DNA from: Candidatus Omnitrophota bacterium
GTDB lineage: Bacteria > Omnitrophota > Gorgyraeia > Aquiviventales > Aquiviventaceae
Length of the DNA stretch: 12,104 nt
Assembly: GCA_020057015.1 (NCBI GenBank)
Contig: JAGVGS010000023.1
Location: 1-12,104 of the forward strand
Reading direction: 5' to 3'
Shown here: one piece after another, positions 1 to 6,314 of the stretch
How the letters are laid out: each line of letters begins with the position of its first letter
Position numbering within the stretch: the stretch's first letter is position 1
Notes under the pieces: generated by a model
What the model saw: only the letters and a program-made list of their open reading frames with translations
The model's database searches: none
What the model was told of the DNA's origin: nothing
Program-made: the position numbers and the translations under genes

Positions 1-675
1 GCGCTGCACCACGAGGCGCTGCTCCAGCGGGGCGTCGAACTGCTCGCAGAGCCGCCAATAGCGATGGAGCGTCAGGCCGCTGATCGTGTGGTACAGGTGC
101 GCGTGGGTCGCCACCGGCAGCACGTAGCGGGCGATCTCCTGGCAGCGCTTCTTGATAGCACCCGCCCAGCGTTTCTCACCCACCTCGCGCGAGGGAAATA
201 GACGGCGATACTCGGCGATCACCGTGGGCTGCACCAGCTCGATGAGCCGATGGTAGCTGTCCATCTGGGCTTGCACTGCCTCGACATACACCGCGCGCGC
301 AGCTTCCTCCAGGGGGGGAATAGTGAAATGCTCGGGTTTCACCTCGACATAACGTTGAGAAACTTGCTCTGAATTATAAAAAGGATGCGCGTGCAGAAAC
401 GACCAGATGAACTGCCGGCTGACCTTCTCGAGCACGAACTGGAACGTCGGGTGCTGAATGGTGGTGTGGTGCCCGGCCTTGTAGGTGCTCTCCGCGATGC
501 GATCGCGCTGTGCGCGCGATTGGTCGTCGCGGTCCACATCCTGGGGCGTGATCACTGTGGAGGAGTAGCAGGTACGCGCGGTGGCCACCGCCAGGTTATA
601 GGGGTCCTGAAAGTAGTTCTCGAGCCGGACGACCGGTTCAGGCGACAGCAGGCGAGGCACGGCACTGAGGGCCAT
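1..675 (-). CDS. thyX: ThyX-like flavin-dependent thymidylate synthase, divergent, C-terminus beyond window
   Basis: An uninterrupted minus-strand frame of 225 codons starts at ATG 675-673 and runs off the left edge without a stop. ThyX enzymes methylate dUMP to dTMP using FAD, NADPH and methylenetetrahydrofolate, in the cytoplasm. The fold is recognisable from the N-terminal 'ATARTCYSS' (residues 30-38), 'GHHTTIQHPTFQF' (68-80) in the place of the usual H-x-S-x-x-E-H segment, and 'YNSEQVSQRY' (100-109) in the place of the ThyX signature. The signature is not canonical. The usual RHR is 'LHAHPF' (94-99), and there is one extra residue between E103 and S106. By my alignment to Thermotoga ThyX, the late dUMP-binding arginine falls on C210. 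The start has a GGAG 8 bases upstream, inside the pepP C-terminus, and lies 2 bases after the pepP stop, so the two genes are probably co-transcribed. A single-domain ThyX would end soon after residue 225. I cannot see whether this one does or continues into a second domain. The family call is fairly safe, but catalytic activity is not. Confidence 0.8.
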   Translation of the reverse strand, partial: MALSAVPRLLSPEPVVRLENYFQDPYNLAVATARTCYSSTVITPQDVDRDDQSRAQRDRIAESTYKAGHHTTIQHPTFQFVLEKVSRQFIWSFLHAHPFYNSEQVSQRYVEVKPEHFTIPPLEEAARAVYVEAVQAQMDSYHRLIELVQPTVIAEYRRLFPSREVGEKRWAGAIKKRCQEIARYVLPVATHAHLYHTISGLTLHRYWRLCEQFDAPLEQRLVVQR

Positions 676-677
676 CG

Positions 678-1802
678 CTAGATCTCCAGCACTTTGGGAG
701 CCTGCGTGAGCAGCTCGCAGCCGCTTTGGCGCACCACCACCATGTCTTCGATGCGCATGCCGCCGGCATCGGCATAGTAGAGCCCGGGCTCCACCGTCAC
801 CACCATGCCCTCGCGCAGGATGTCGGCTTTGCCGCTCACCCGCGGCGGCTCATGGATCTCGAGCCCCACCCCATGGCCGGTGCCATGGAAGAAGCCCTGC
901 ATGCGCCCGTCCTGCTCGCCGGTCTTGAAGCCCTGCGCCTCAAAGGAGGCGAGGATGGCTTGGTGCACCGCGGCCCCGTCGACGCCGTCTTTGATCATGC
1001 GGTAGGCGATCTCCTGCCCCTCTTTCACCGCCTCAAACATCCGGCGCACTTTCGGCGAGGCCCTGCCGCGCACAACGGTGCGGGTGATGTCGGCGAAATA
1101 GCGCGTGCGCGCGTGCTGGGGAAACACATCCATGACGATCGGCTCGTGGGCCCGCAGGGGGCCAAAGCCCTCATTGTGCGGGTCCACCGCCTGCGCGCCC
1201 GGGGCGATGATGGTATGCTGCGCCACACAGTCTTGCTCCATCATCGTCAGGTGCATCGTTTTGCGCAACAGCTCCACGGTCAAGGGCTTGCCGGCCAGCC
1301 AGAGGCTGTGATCCGGGCGGATCTCGGCGCTACGCACGAGGTCAATCGCCGCGGCCAACGCCTCCTCGGTGATGCGCAGTGACTCGGTGAGGTGCGCGAT
1401 CTCTTCCGCAGTCTTGACCATGCGCTCGGGAAAGAACGGCTCGGGGGTAGGCGTCACGGTAAACCCGCGCTTGCGCAGGCCATCGGCATAAGCCAACCCG
1501 AAGTCACCCGGCACTTCCACCTCGGTGATGCCCTGCGCCTTGAGCCAGTGGCCGACCACGTCCATCATGGTGGGCTCTTTGGCCCCCCCGTTGCGGACCG
1601 TTTGGGCAAGCTGAGCATAGGAGAGCACGTCCTTCACCTGCGATTGGGCCTTGGCCCTATCCAGCTCCAGGTCGCTCATGATGAGGGTCCGGCGCCCGTT
1701 CACCTGCAGGAAGATGAAGGCATCCGGCGCCAAAAAACGGGTGGCGTAGTAGAGATTCGCGTTTTTTTCGCTGTCGGCGATGATCAGGCGAGCAATCGTC
1801 AT
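678..1802 (-). CDS. pepP: M24 family Xaa-Pro aminopeptidase (PepP/PepQ type)
   Basis: The 374-residue product is a cytoplasmic metallopeptidase of the 'pita-bread' M24 family, which removes N-terminal residues preceding proline or cleaves Xaa-Pro dipeptides. An N-terminal creatinase-like domain spans roughly residues 1-125 and the catalytic domain 135-374. All five expected dinuclear metal ligands are visible: D225 (MDVFP), D238 (FADITRT), H310 (HGTGHGVG), E338 (VEPGLYY) and E352 (RIEDMV). The two aspartates are 13 residues apart, a slightly longer loop than in E. coli PepP. At 374 residues it is shorter than E. coli PepP (about 440) and close to the compact bacterial and archaeal M24B enzymes, so substrate class (aminopeptidase or dipeptidase) is uncertain. 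The ATG start has no strong Shine-Dalgarno. A TATCCT at 1822-1817 on the minus strand could be a -10 but lacks a good -35. The gene is divergent from nuoJ and only 2 bases ahead of the thyX-like gene. Confidence 0.9.
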   Translation of the reverse strand: MTIARLIIADSEKNANLYYATRFLAPDAFIFLQVNGRRTLIMSDLELDRAKAQSQVKDVLSYAQLAQTVRNGGAKEPTMMDVVGHWLKAQGITEVEVPGDFGLAYADGLRKRGFTVTPTPEPFFPERMVKTAEEIAHLTESLRITEEALAAAIDLVRSAEIRPDHSLWLAGKPLTVELLRKTMHLTMMEQDCVAQHTIIAPGAQAVDPHNEGFGPLRAHEPIVMDVFPQHARTRYFADITRTVVRGRASPKVRRMFEAVKEGQEIAYRMIKDGVDGAAVHQAILASFEAQGFKTGEQDGRMQGFFHGTGHGVGLEIHEPPRVSGKADILREGMVVTVEPGLYYADAGGMRIEDMVVVRQSGCELLTQAPKVLEI

Positions 1803-1859
1803 GGCGTGTGCAGCCTAGGATAACACAAACCGTGCAGCAGGCACCACCGCATCTTCAGG

Positions 1860-1889
1860 TGGACAGCCTGGGGGCCGGCCCGTTATAAT
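1860..1889 (+). promoter_or_regulatory. sigma70-type promoter for the nuoJKLMN operon
   Basis: TGGACA at 1860-1865 (5 of 6 to the -35 consensus) and a perfect TATAAT at 1884-1889 are separated by 18 bp. They stand 61 bases ahead of the nuoJ ATG, reading towards it. Predicted transcription would begin near 1896, leaving a leader of about 55 bases. The spacer holds a 10-bp palindrome GGGCCGGCCC (1872-1881), which may be a chance effect of its composition. The TATAAT stands out against the G+C-rich surroundings. The start site is inferred. Confidence 0.65.
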
Positions 1890-1900
1890 AGGGCAAAGTT

Positions 1901-1916
1901 TGTGAACATTTTCACA
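1901..1916 (+). promoter_or_regulatory. CRP/FNR-type dyad TGTGA-N6-TCACA downstream of the nuoJ promoter
   Basis: TGTGA (1901-1905), six bases, then TCACA (1912-1916) match the classic CRP-family half-sites exactly. The symmetry extends one base inward on each side (TGTGAA-CATT-TTCACA). The dyad centre lies near +12 relative to the predicted start at about 1896. A bound regulator there would block rather than recruit polymerase, which suggests repression of nuoJKLMN if the site is used. In RNA it would form a 6-bp stem with a 4-base loop in the leader, an alternative reading. No regulator gene is present in the window. Confidence 0.45.
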
Positions 1917-1950
1917 CACTTTTCCCCACTTGCTCAACCCCGAGAAGGTG

Positions 1951-2466
1951 ATGGCAGAAGCGGTCTTCTTCTACCTCTTTACCGGTGCCATGCTCGCCGC
2001 GGCCTGGTCGGTGGTCTTTAACCGCCAGCCCCTCTATAGCGTCCTCTCCTTGCTGGTCGTCATGTTCTGCCTGGCCGCCCTGTTCGTGATGCTGCAGGCC
2101 TACTTTGTCGCCGCCCTGCAAGTGCTGCTGTATGCCGGGGCCGTGCTCGTGCTCTTCTTGTTCGTCATCATGCTGCTCAATCTGGCGCCAGAGGCGCTGG
2201 CGCGCATGCGCGTCTTCACGTGGCAAGGCGGCGGGGCGCTGCTCGGCCTCTGGCTGGCGTTTCTGCTCGCGCGCATCTTCGCCGCCTCAGCGCAAGACGA
2301 GGGGGCGCTGTCGGCGGCCTCCGCTCCGCGGGGCAGCGTCGAGGCCGTCGGCCAGCTGCTCTTCGAGAAGTACCTGATCCCCTTCGAGCTGACGTCCTTT
2401 ATCATTCTCGCGGCCATCATCGGTGCTGTCACCTTGGGCAAGCGCGAGGTGCCGGCCAAGCGATGA
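1951..2466 (+). CDS. nuoJ: NADH-quinone oxidoreductase subunit J
   Basis: The 171-residue integral membrane protein is NuoJ (ND6-like), a subunit of the membrane arm of complex I that helps couple quinone reduction to the proton channels. The third membrane helix is the clearest marker: 'LYAGAVLVLFLFVIMLLN' at residues 60-77, with Y61 and the following glycine matching the conserved helix that carries the pi-bulge. A conserved C-terminal helix 'SFIILAAIIGAVTLG' spans 149-163. Five membrane segments are plausible. I chose ATG 1951, preceded by GAGAAGG (1942-1948), over an in-frame TTG at 1930 because the family starts close to the 'FFYLF' segment. It is the first gene of the operon. nuoA-I are not upstream; instead pepP diverges. 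The stop overlaps the nuoK start (ATGA, 2463-2466). Confidence 0.93.
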   Translation: MAEAVFFYLFTGAMLAAAWSVVFNRQPLYSVLSLLVVMFCLAALFVMLQAYFVAALQVLLYAGAVLVLFLFVIMLLNLAPEALARMRVFTWQGGGALLGLWLAFLLARIFAASAQDEGALSAASAPRGSVEAVGQLLFEKYLIPFELTSFIILAAIIGAVTLGKREVPAKR

Positions 2467-2765
2467 TCACGCTCACCCACTATCTGCTGGCCAGCGCCTT
2501 GCTCTTTGCGATCGGCGTCGTGGGGGTCCTCACGCGCCGCAACGTGCTGATGATCTTGTTATGCATCGAGCTGATGTTCAATGCCGCCAACTTGGCCTTC
2601 GTGGCTTATGCCCGCGCGCTGGGCGACACCGGCGGGCAGATCATCGTCTTCTTCATCATCGCCGTGGCCGCCGCCGAGGTCACGGTGGGCCTGGCCATCA
2701 CCATCTTGCTCTCCCGCCAGTTCAAGACGCTCAACGCCGATGAGGTGAGCTTCCTCAAATGGTGA
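2463..2765 (+). CDS. nuoK: NADH-quinone oxidoreductase subunit K
   Basis: The 100-residue protein has three predicted membrane helices and is NuoK (ND4L-like), which links the quinone-site region of complex I to the antiporter-like subunits. Two membrane-embedded glutamates needed for proton transfer are at the same positions as in E. coli: E36 in 'CIELMFNAANL' and E72 in 'AAAEVTVGLA'. Length and motif positions match the family with no gap. The start overlaps the nuoJ stop by 4 bases (ATGA), which indicates translational coupling. Its own end overlaps the beginning of nuoL by 7 bases. Confidence 0.96.
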   Translation: MITLTHYLLASALLFAIGVVGVLTRRNVLMILLCIELMFNAANLAFVAYARALGDTGGQIIVFFIIAVAAAEVTVGLAITILLSRQFKTLNADEVSFLKW

Positions 2766-4615
2766 TGCTGGCGTGGACGATCCTGCTGGCCCCCTTGGCA
2801 GCCGCCGGCCTGGTGTGGCTGGTGGGGATCCACCGCAAACCGCTCGCCTCCAGCGCAGCGATTCTCGGACTGCTGATCGCCTTCGGCTGCGCGCTGCAGC
2901 TGTTCCTCGCCGGGCGCAGCGGGGCCCTGATCCTGCCGCTGGAAACGAACTTTGCCTGGATCGCGCTGCCGGGGCTGACCATCCAATTCGGGGTGCTCAT
3001 CGACCCCTTGTCGCTCCTCATGACGCTCGTGGTGACCGGTGTGGGCAGTGCCATCTTCATCTACGCCACCGGGTACATGCATGACGATGCCGCGTATAGC
3101 CGCTTCTTCGGCGTCCTGTCGCTGTTTGCCTTCTCCATGCTCACCATCGTGCTGGCCACCAACTGGGTGCAGCTTTTCATGGGCTGGGAGCTGGTGGGCT
3201 TCTCCTCGTATCTGCTCATCGGCCACTGGTATGCCAAGCCCGCTGCCGCCGAAGCCGGCAAGAAAGCCTTCATAGTCAACCGCGTGGCGGACTTTGGCTT
3301 CATGCTCGGCATCCTCATGTTGTGGGCCTATTCCAGTGCGGATCCTGCGCAGCGCACGTTTAATTTCCTCCAGCTCGAGCACGCCGGCCTCGTGCACGGG
3401 GCAATGCCGGTCCTCATCGGCCTCCTCCTCTTCTGCGGCCCGGTGGGCAAATCCGCGCAGTTTCCGCTGCACGTGTGGCTGCCCGATGCCATGGAAGGCC
3501 CGACCCCGGTCTCGGCGCTTATTCACGCGGCGACCATGGTGGCCGCGGGCGTGTATCTGCTGTGCCGCGCCTTCTGGCTGTTTGAAGGCCTGCCGGAGGT
3601 GATGACCGTGATCATGTGGGTGGGCGGGGTGACGGCGTTTCTGGCCGCCGGCCTGGCGCTCGTGGAGAACGACCTCAAGCGTATCCTTGCCTATTCCACC
3701 CTCAGCCAGCTCGGCTACATGGTGATGGCACTAGGCCTTGGCGGGCGCACGGCCGGGATGTATCACCTGACCACGCACGCCTTTTTTAAAGCGCTGCTGT
3801 TTCTCGCCGCCGGCAGCGTGATCCACGGCACCCATGAGCAGGATATCCGCAAATTGGGTGGTCTCTGGCACGACATGCGCTGGACTTCGCTGACGTTCCT
3901 GATCGGGGCGCTGGCGCTGTGCGGCATCCCGCCGTTGAGCGGCTTTTTCAGTAAGGAAGCGATCCTCACCGTCGCTTTCGCGCGCAACCCGGCGCTGTTT
4001 AGTCTCGGGGTGCTGACCGCCGGGCTGACGGCCTTTTACACCGGCCGCGCCTGGTTTGTCGCCTTCACCGGCAAGGCGCGCGGGCACCATGGCCATGAGT
4101 CGCCGCCGGTCATGCTGATCCCCTTGTTTGTCCTGGCTGCCTTATCGATCGTGGGCGGGTTCCTCGGCCTGCCGGCACTTATCGCGAGCGGTGTGCATGG
4201 TGCCGCCGCGCCCCATGGCGGCGCGGGCCATGCTGGAGGCCTCCTCGTGATGGCAGTCTCGATTGCCGTGGTCGCGATCGGCCTTGGGCTGGCGTGGCTG
4301 CTCTACGGCAAGCAAGTCGTGCTGCCGGGCCAGGTGGCGCGGGCGTTGGCGTTGCCGACGTCTTTCGTGGAGCAGCGCTATTACATCGATGAACTCTACA
4401 GCTGGTACGTGCTCCACGTGCAGCAGCGCTATATTGCGCGCTCTTGCGAATGGGTTGAGCAGCGCGTGATCATCGATGGCCTGGTGGGCGGCATCACCGC
4501 CCTCACGCGCTGGCTGGGCTTCACGGTGCGCCTGCTGCAGACCGGGCGCGTGCAAGCCTACGTCTTGGTCTTTCTGGTCGGCATCGTGTGGCTGCTCACC
4601 TCGGCCCTGCACTGA
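2759..4615 (+). CDS. nuoL: NADH-quinone oxidoreductase subunit L
   Basis: The 618-residue membrane protein is NuoL (ND5-like), the distal antiporter-like proton-pumping subunit of complex I. It carries the long lateral helix that runs along the membrane arm. Key residues are present: E144 (GWELVG), K231 (VGKSAQFPLHVW), H256 (ALIHAATM), H340 and K344 (THAFFKALLFLAAG) and K399 (FFSKEAI). The first and last lie at about the same numbering as in E. coli. The C-terminus (residues 538-618) has the expected amphipathic stretch and a final membrane helix. ATG 2759 is favoured because GAGGTGA sits about 10 bases upstream. ATG 2765, two codons later, is also possible. The gene overlaps the nuoK end and is followed by an unusual 169-base gap before nuoM. 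Confidence 0.96.
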   Translation: MVMLAWTILLAPLAAAGLVWLVGIHRKPLASSAAILGLLIAFGCALQLFLAGRSGALILPLETNFAWIALPGLTIQFGVLIDPLSLLMTLVVTGVGSAIFIYATGYMHDDAAYSRFFGVLSLFAFSMLTIVLATNWVQLFMGWELVGFSSYLLIGHWYAKPAAAEAGKKAFIVNRVADFGFMLGILMLWAYSSADPAQRTFNFLQLEHAGLVHGAMPVLIGLLLFCGPVGKSAQFPLHVWLPDAMEGPTPVSALIHAATMVAAGVYLLCRAFWLFEGLPEVMTVIMWVGGVTAFLAAGLALVENDLKRILAYSTLSQLGYMVMALGLGGRTAGMYHLTTHAFFKALLFLAAGSVIHGTHEQDIRKLGGLWHDMRWTSLTFLIGALALCGIPPLSGFFSKEAILTVAFARNPALFSLGVLTAGLTAFYTGRAWFVAFTGKARGHHGHESPPVMLIPLFVLAALSIVGGFLGLPALIASGVHGAAAPHGGAGHAGGLLVMAVSIAVVAIGLGLAWLLYGKQVVLPGQVARALALPTSFVEQRYYIDELYSWYVLHVQQRYIARSCEWVEQRVIIDGLVGGITALTRWLGFTVRLLQTGRVQAYVLVFLVGIVWLLTSALH

Positions 4616-4784
4616 CGCCCATGCTTCGATACTGTCCTATATTGGCGGGTTTTGCCGCTGGACAGCCCCACCCCTCGCGGCGGGGGTTTCGTCGTCCACC
4701 CAACCGGCTGGCCCCCCATCCCCCTTCCGCTGCGGGGCAGGGCGGCCCCGTCCAGCGTCACCCGCCCAAGGTAGGGCACCACCC
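4616..4784 (+). other. 169-base non-coding gap between nuoL and nuoM
   Basis: Every other junction in this operon overlaps, so this spacer stands out. It is C-rich and contains several possible stem-loops (see the next entry and 4670-4687). A TATATT at 4638-4643 resembles a -10 box but has no -35 at suitable spacing. The nuoM frame happens to stay open upstream through the whole gap, but the translated stretch is proline- and arginine-rich with no family resemblance. I therefore read it as non-coding. A GTAGGG about 9 bases before ATG 4785 is a plausible ribosome binding site. Confidence 0.6.
4632..4665 (+). other. compound stem-loop between nuoL and nuoM
   Basis: CTGTCC (4632-4637) pairs perfectly with GGACAG (4660-4665). 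Within it GCGG (4645-4648) pairs with CCGC (4655-4658) around a GTTTTG loop, leaving a TATATT bulge on the left side. A second small hairpin follows: ACCCC (4670-4674) with GGGGT (4683-4687), followed by TTC. There is no long T-run after either, so neither is a standard intrinsic terminator. They could slow transcription, act as an RNA processing or stability element, or have no function. Confidence 0.4.
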
Positions 4785-6314
4785 ATGCTGCTGACGATCC
4801 TTCTGGCCCCGACCCTCGGCGCCTTGGCCTTGTTGGCGTTGCGCGATGATCAGCACGCCTGGGTGCGGCGCATTGCGGTCATCGCGACGAGCGTACCGCT
4901 GCTGGGGGCCCTCTATCTCGCCACGCACTATGACGTGGCCCGCGGCGGCTACCAACATGAGGTGTTCGTGCCCTGGGTGGCCTCGCTTGGCATCGGTTTC
5001 CACCTCGGGGTCGACGGCATCAGCACCATGCTCGTGTTGCTGCATGCCCTGTGCGGCTTCACCGGGGTGCTGGTCTCGTACAGCATCAAGGAGCGGGTGA
5101 AGGAATACTACTTGTTCTACCTCTTCCTCATCACCGGCGTCTTCGGTGTGTTTCTCTCGCTCGACTTGTTCTTCTTCTACTTCTTCTACGAGATGGCGGT
5201 GATCCCCATGTTCCCCTTGATCGGCATCTGGGGCAGCGACGTCAAGGAGGGGGGCAAGGTGCGGTACTCGAAAGAGTACGCCACCATGAAGCTGACGATT
5301 TACCTCACCCTGGGCGCGGTGGTGGCCCTCGTGGGGCTCTTGTGGCTCTATGTCAGCACCGGGGCGCGCACGTTTGACCTGCCTGCCTTGCAGCAGGCGC
5401 TGGCCGCCCGGCCGCTTGATGCGTCGCTGCAGCGCTGGCTGTTTCCGCTACTGCTGATCGGCTTCGGCGTGATTGCACCCATGTGGCCGCTGCACAGCTG
5501 GTCGCCCATCGGCCATGCCGCCGCCCCTTCGGCCGTCAGCATGCTGCATGCCGGCGTGCTCATGAAGCTGGGCTCTTACGCCATCATCCGCCTGCCCATG
5601 ACCCTGCTGCCGGCGGGGGCACAATTCTGGCTGCCATGGCTGGCGAGCCTGTGCGTCATGAACATCATCTACGGCGGGTTCGTGGCGATGTCGCAGCGGG
5701 ACCTCAAGCTGATCATCGGGTATTCTTCTTCCAGTCACATGGGGTACGTGCTGCTGGGCCTGGCGTGCCTGACCCCGGTCGCGCTGGACGGGGCGGTGCT
5801 GCTCATGTTCGCGCACGGCCTCATGACCGCACTCGCCTTCGCGCTCATCGGCTACTTCTATGAGCAGACCCACACCCGCTACCTGCCGGATCTCGGCGGC
5901 CTCGCCCACCAGATGCCGTTCATCGCCACCTGCGGAGTGATCGCGGCGATGGCCTCGAGCGGGCTGCCGGGCTTTGCCAACTTCGTGGCGGAATTGCTGA
6001 TCTTCCTGGGCGGATGGGACCGCTACCCAGTGCAGATTATCTGCGGCGTCTTCGGCGTGGTGATCACCGCCGTGTATATGCTGCGGGTGGTGCGCGGGAC
6101 GTTCTTCGGGCCGGCCCTGCCCGCCTTCGCGCACACGCGCGATGCGCGCAGCGCCTTCGAGCGGCTGCCGTATCTCGTGCTCGTGATCGCCCTCATGGTT
6201 GTGGGCTGCTGGCCCCGGCCGTTTCTGCAGATGATTGATGCCAGCGCCCGACCGCTCATCGAGCATATCATGCCGGTACTGCCCCTTGCGGCCCCGGCAG
6301 AGGCGTTGCACTAA
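4785..6314 (+). CDS. nuoM: NADH-quinone oxidoreductase subunit M, lacking the TM7 lysine
   Basis: The 509-residue membrane protein is NuoM (ND4-like), the middle antiporter-like proton pump of complex I. Conserved elements are E136 (FYEMAVIPMF, equivalent to E. coli E144), K261 (GVLMKLGSY, equivalent to K265) and E403 (FVAELLIFLGGW, equivalent to E407). The TM7 segment reads 'GFGVIAPMWPLHSWSPIGH' (226-244), where other NuoM proteins have G-F-A-(V/I)-K-x-P-M-x-P-x-H. The pumping lysine (K234 in E. coli) is therefore I230, codon ATT at 5472-5474, and the LPDAH that normally follows is SPIGH. I recall similar SPIGHAAAPSA motifs in NuoM of some other bacteria but could not check. ATG 4785 gives a normal NuoM N-terminus. 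An upstream open extension is ignored. The stop overlaps the nuoN ATG by one base (TAATG). Confidence 0.95.
   Translation: MLLTILLAPTLGALALLALRDDQHAWVRRIAVIATSVPLLGALYLATHYDVARGGYQHEVFVPWVASLGIGFHLGVDGISTMLVLLHALCGFTGVLVSYSIKERVKEYYLFYLFLITGVFGVFLSLDLFFFYFFYEMAVIPMFPLIGIWGSDVKEGGKVRYSKEYATMKLTIYLTLGAVVALVGLLWLYVSTGARTFDLPALQQALAARPLDASLQRWLFPLLLIGFGVIAPMWPLHSWSPIGHAAAPSAVSMLHAGVLMKLGSYAIIRLPMTLLPAGAQFWLPWLASLCVMNIIYGGFVAMSQRDLKLIIGYSSSSHMGYVLLGLACLTPVALDGAVLLMFAHGLMTALAFALIGYFYEQTHTRYLPDLGGLAHQMPFIATCGVIAAMASSGLPGFANFVAELLIFLGGWDRYPVQIICGVFGVVITAVYMLRVVRGTFFGPALPAFAHTRDARSAFERLPYLVLVIALMVVGCWPRPFLQMIDASARPLIEHIMPVLPLAAPAEALH

Noticed and set aside
1872..1881. GGGCCGGCCC palindrome inside the nuoJ promoter spacer as an operator.
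   Set aside because: It is short, made only of G and C, and such palindromes are expected often in this sequence. I kept it as a remark only.
4476..4784. Upstream in-frame extension of nuoM into the nuoL coding region.
   Set aside because: The extension is not membrane-like and the family starts at the hydrophobic segment beginning MLLTILLAP. ATG 4785 also has a ribosome binding site.
4588..4794. Small plus-strand reading frame in the nuoL-nuoM gap (start ATG 4621 or 4588).
   Set aside because: It is rich in proline, glycine and arginine, overlaps both neighbours in the wrong frame, and resembles no family. Long open frames arise by chance in G+C-rich DNA.
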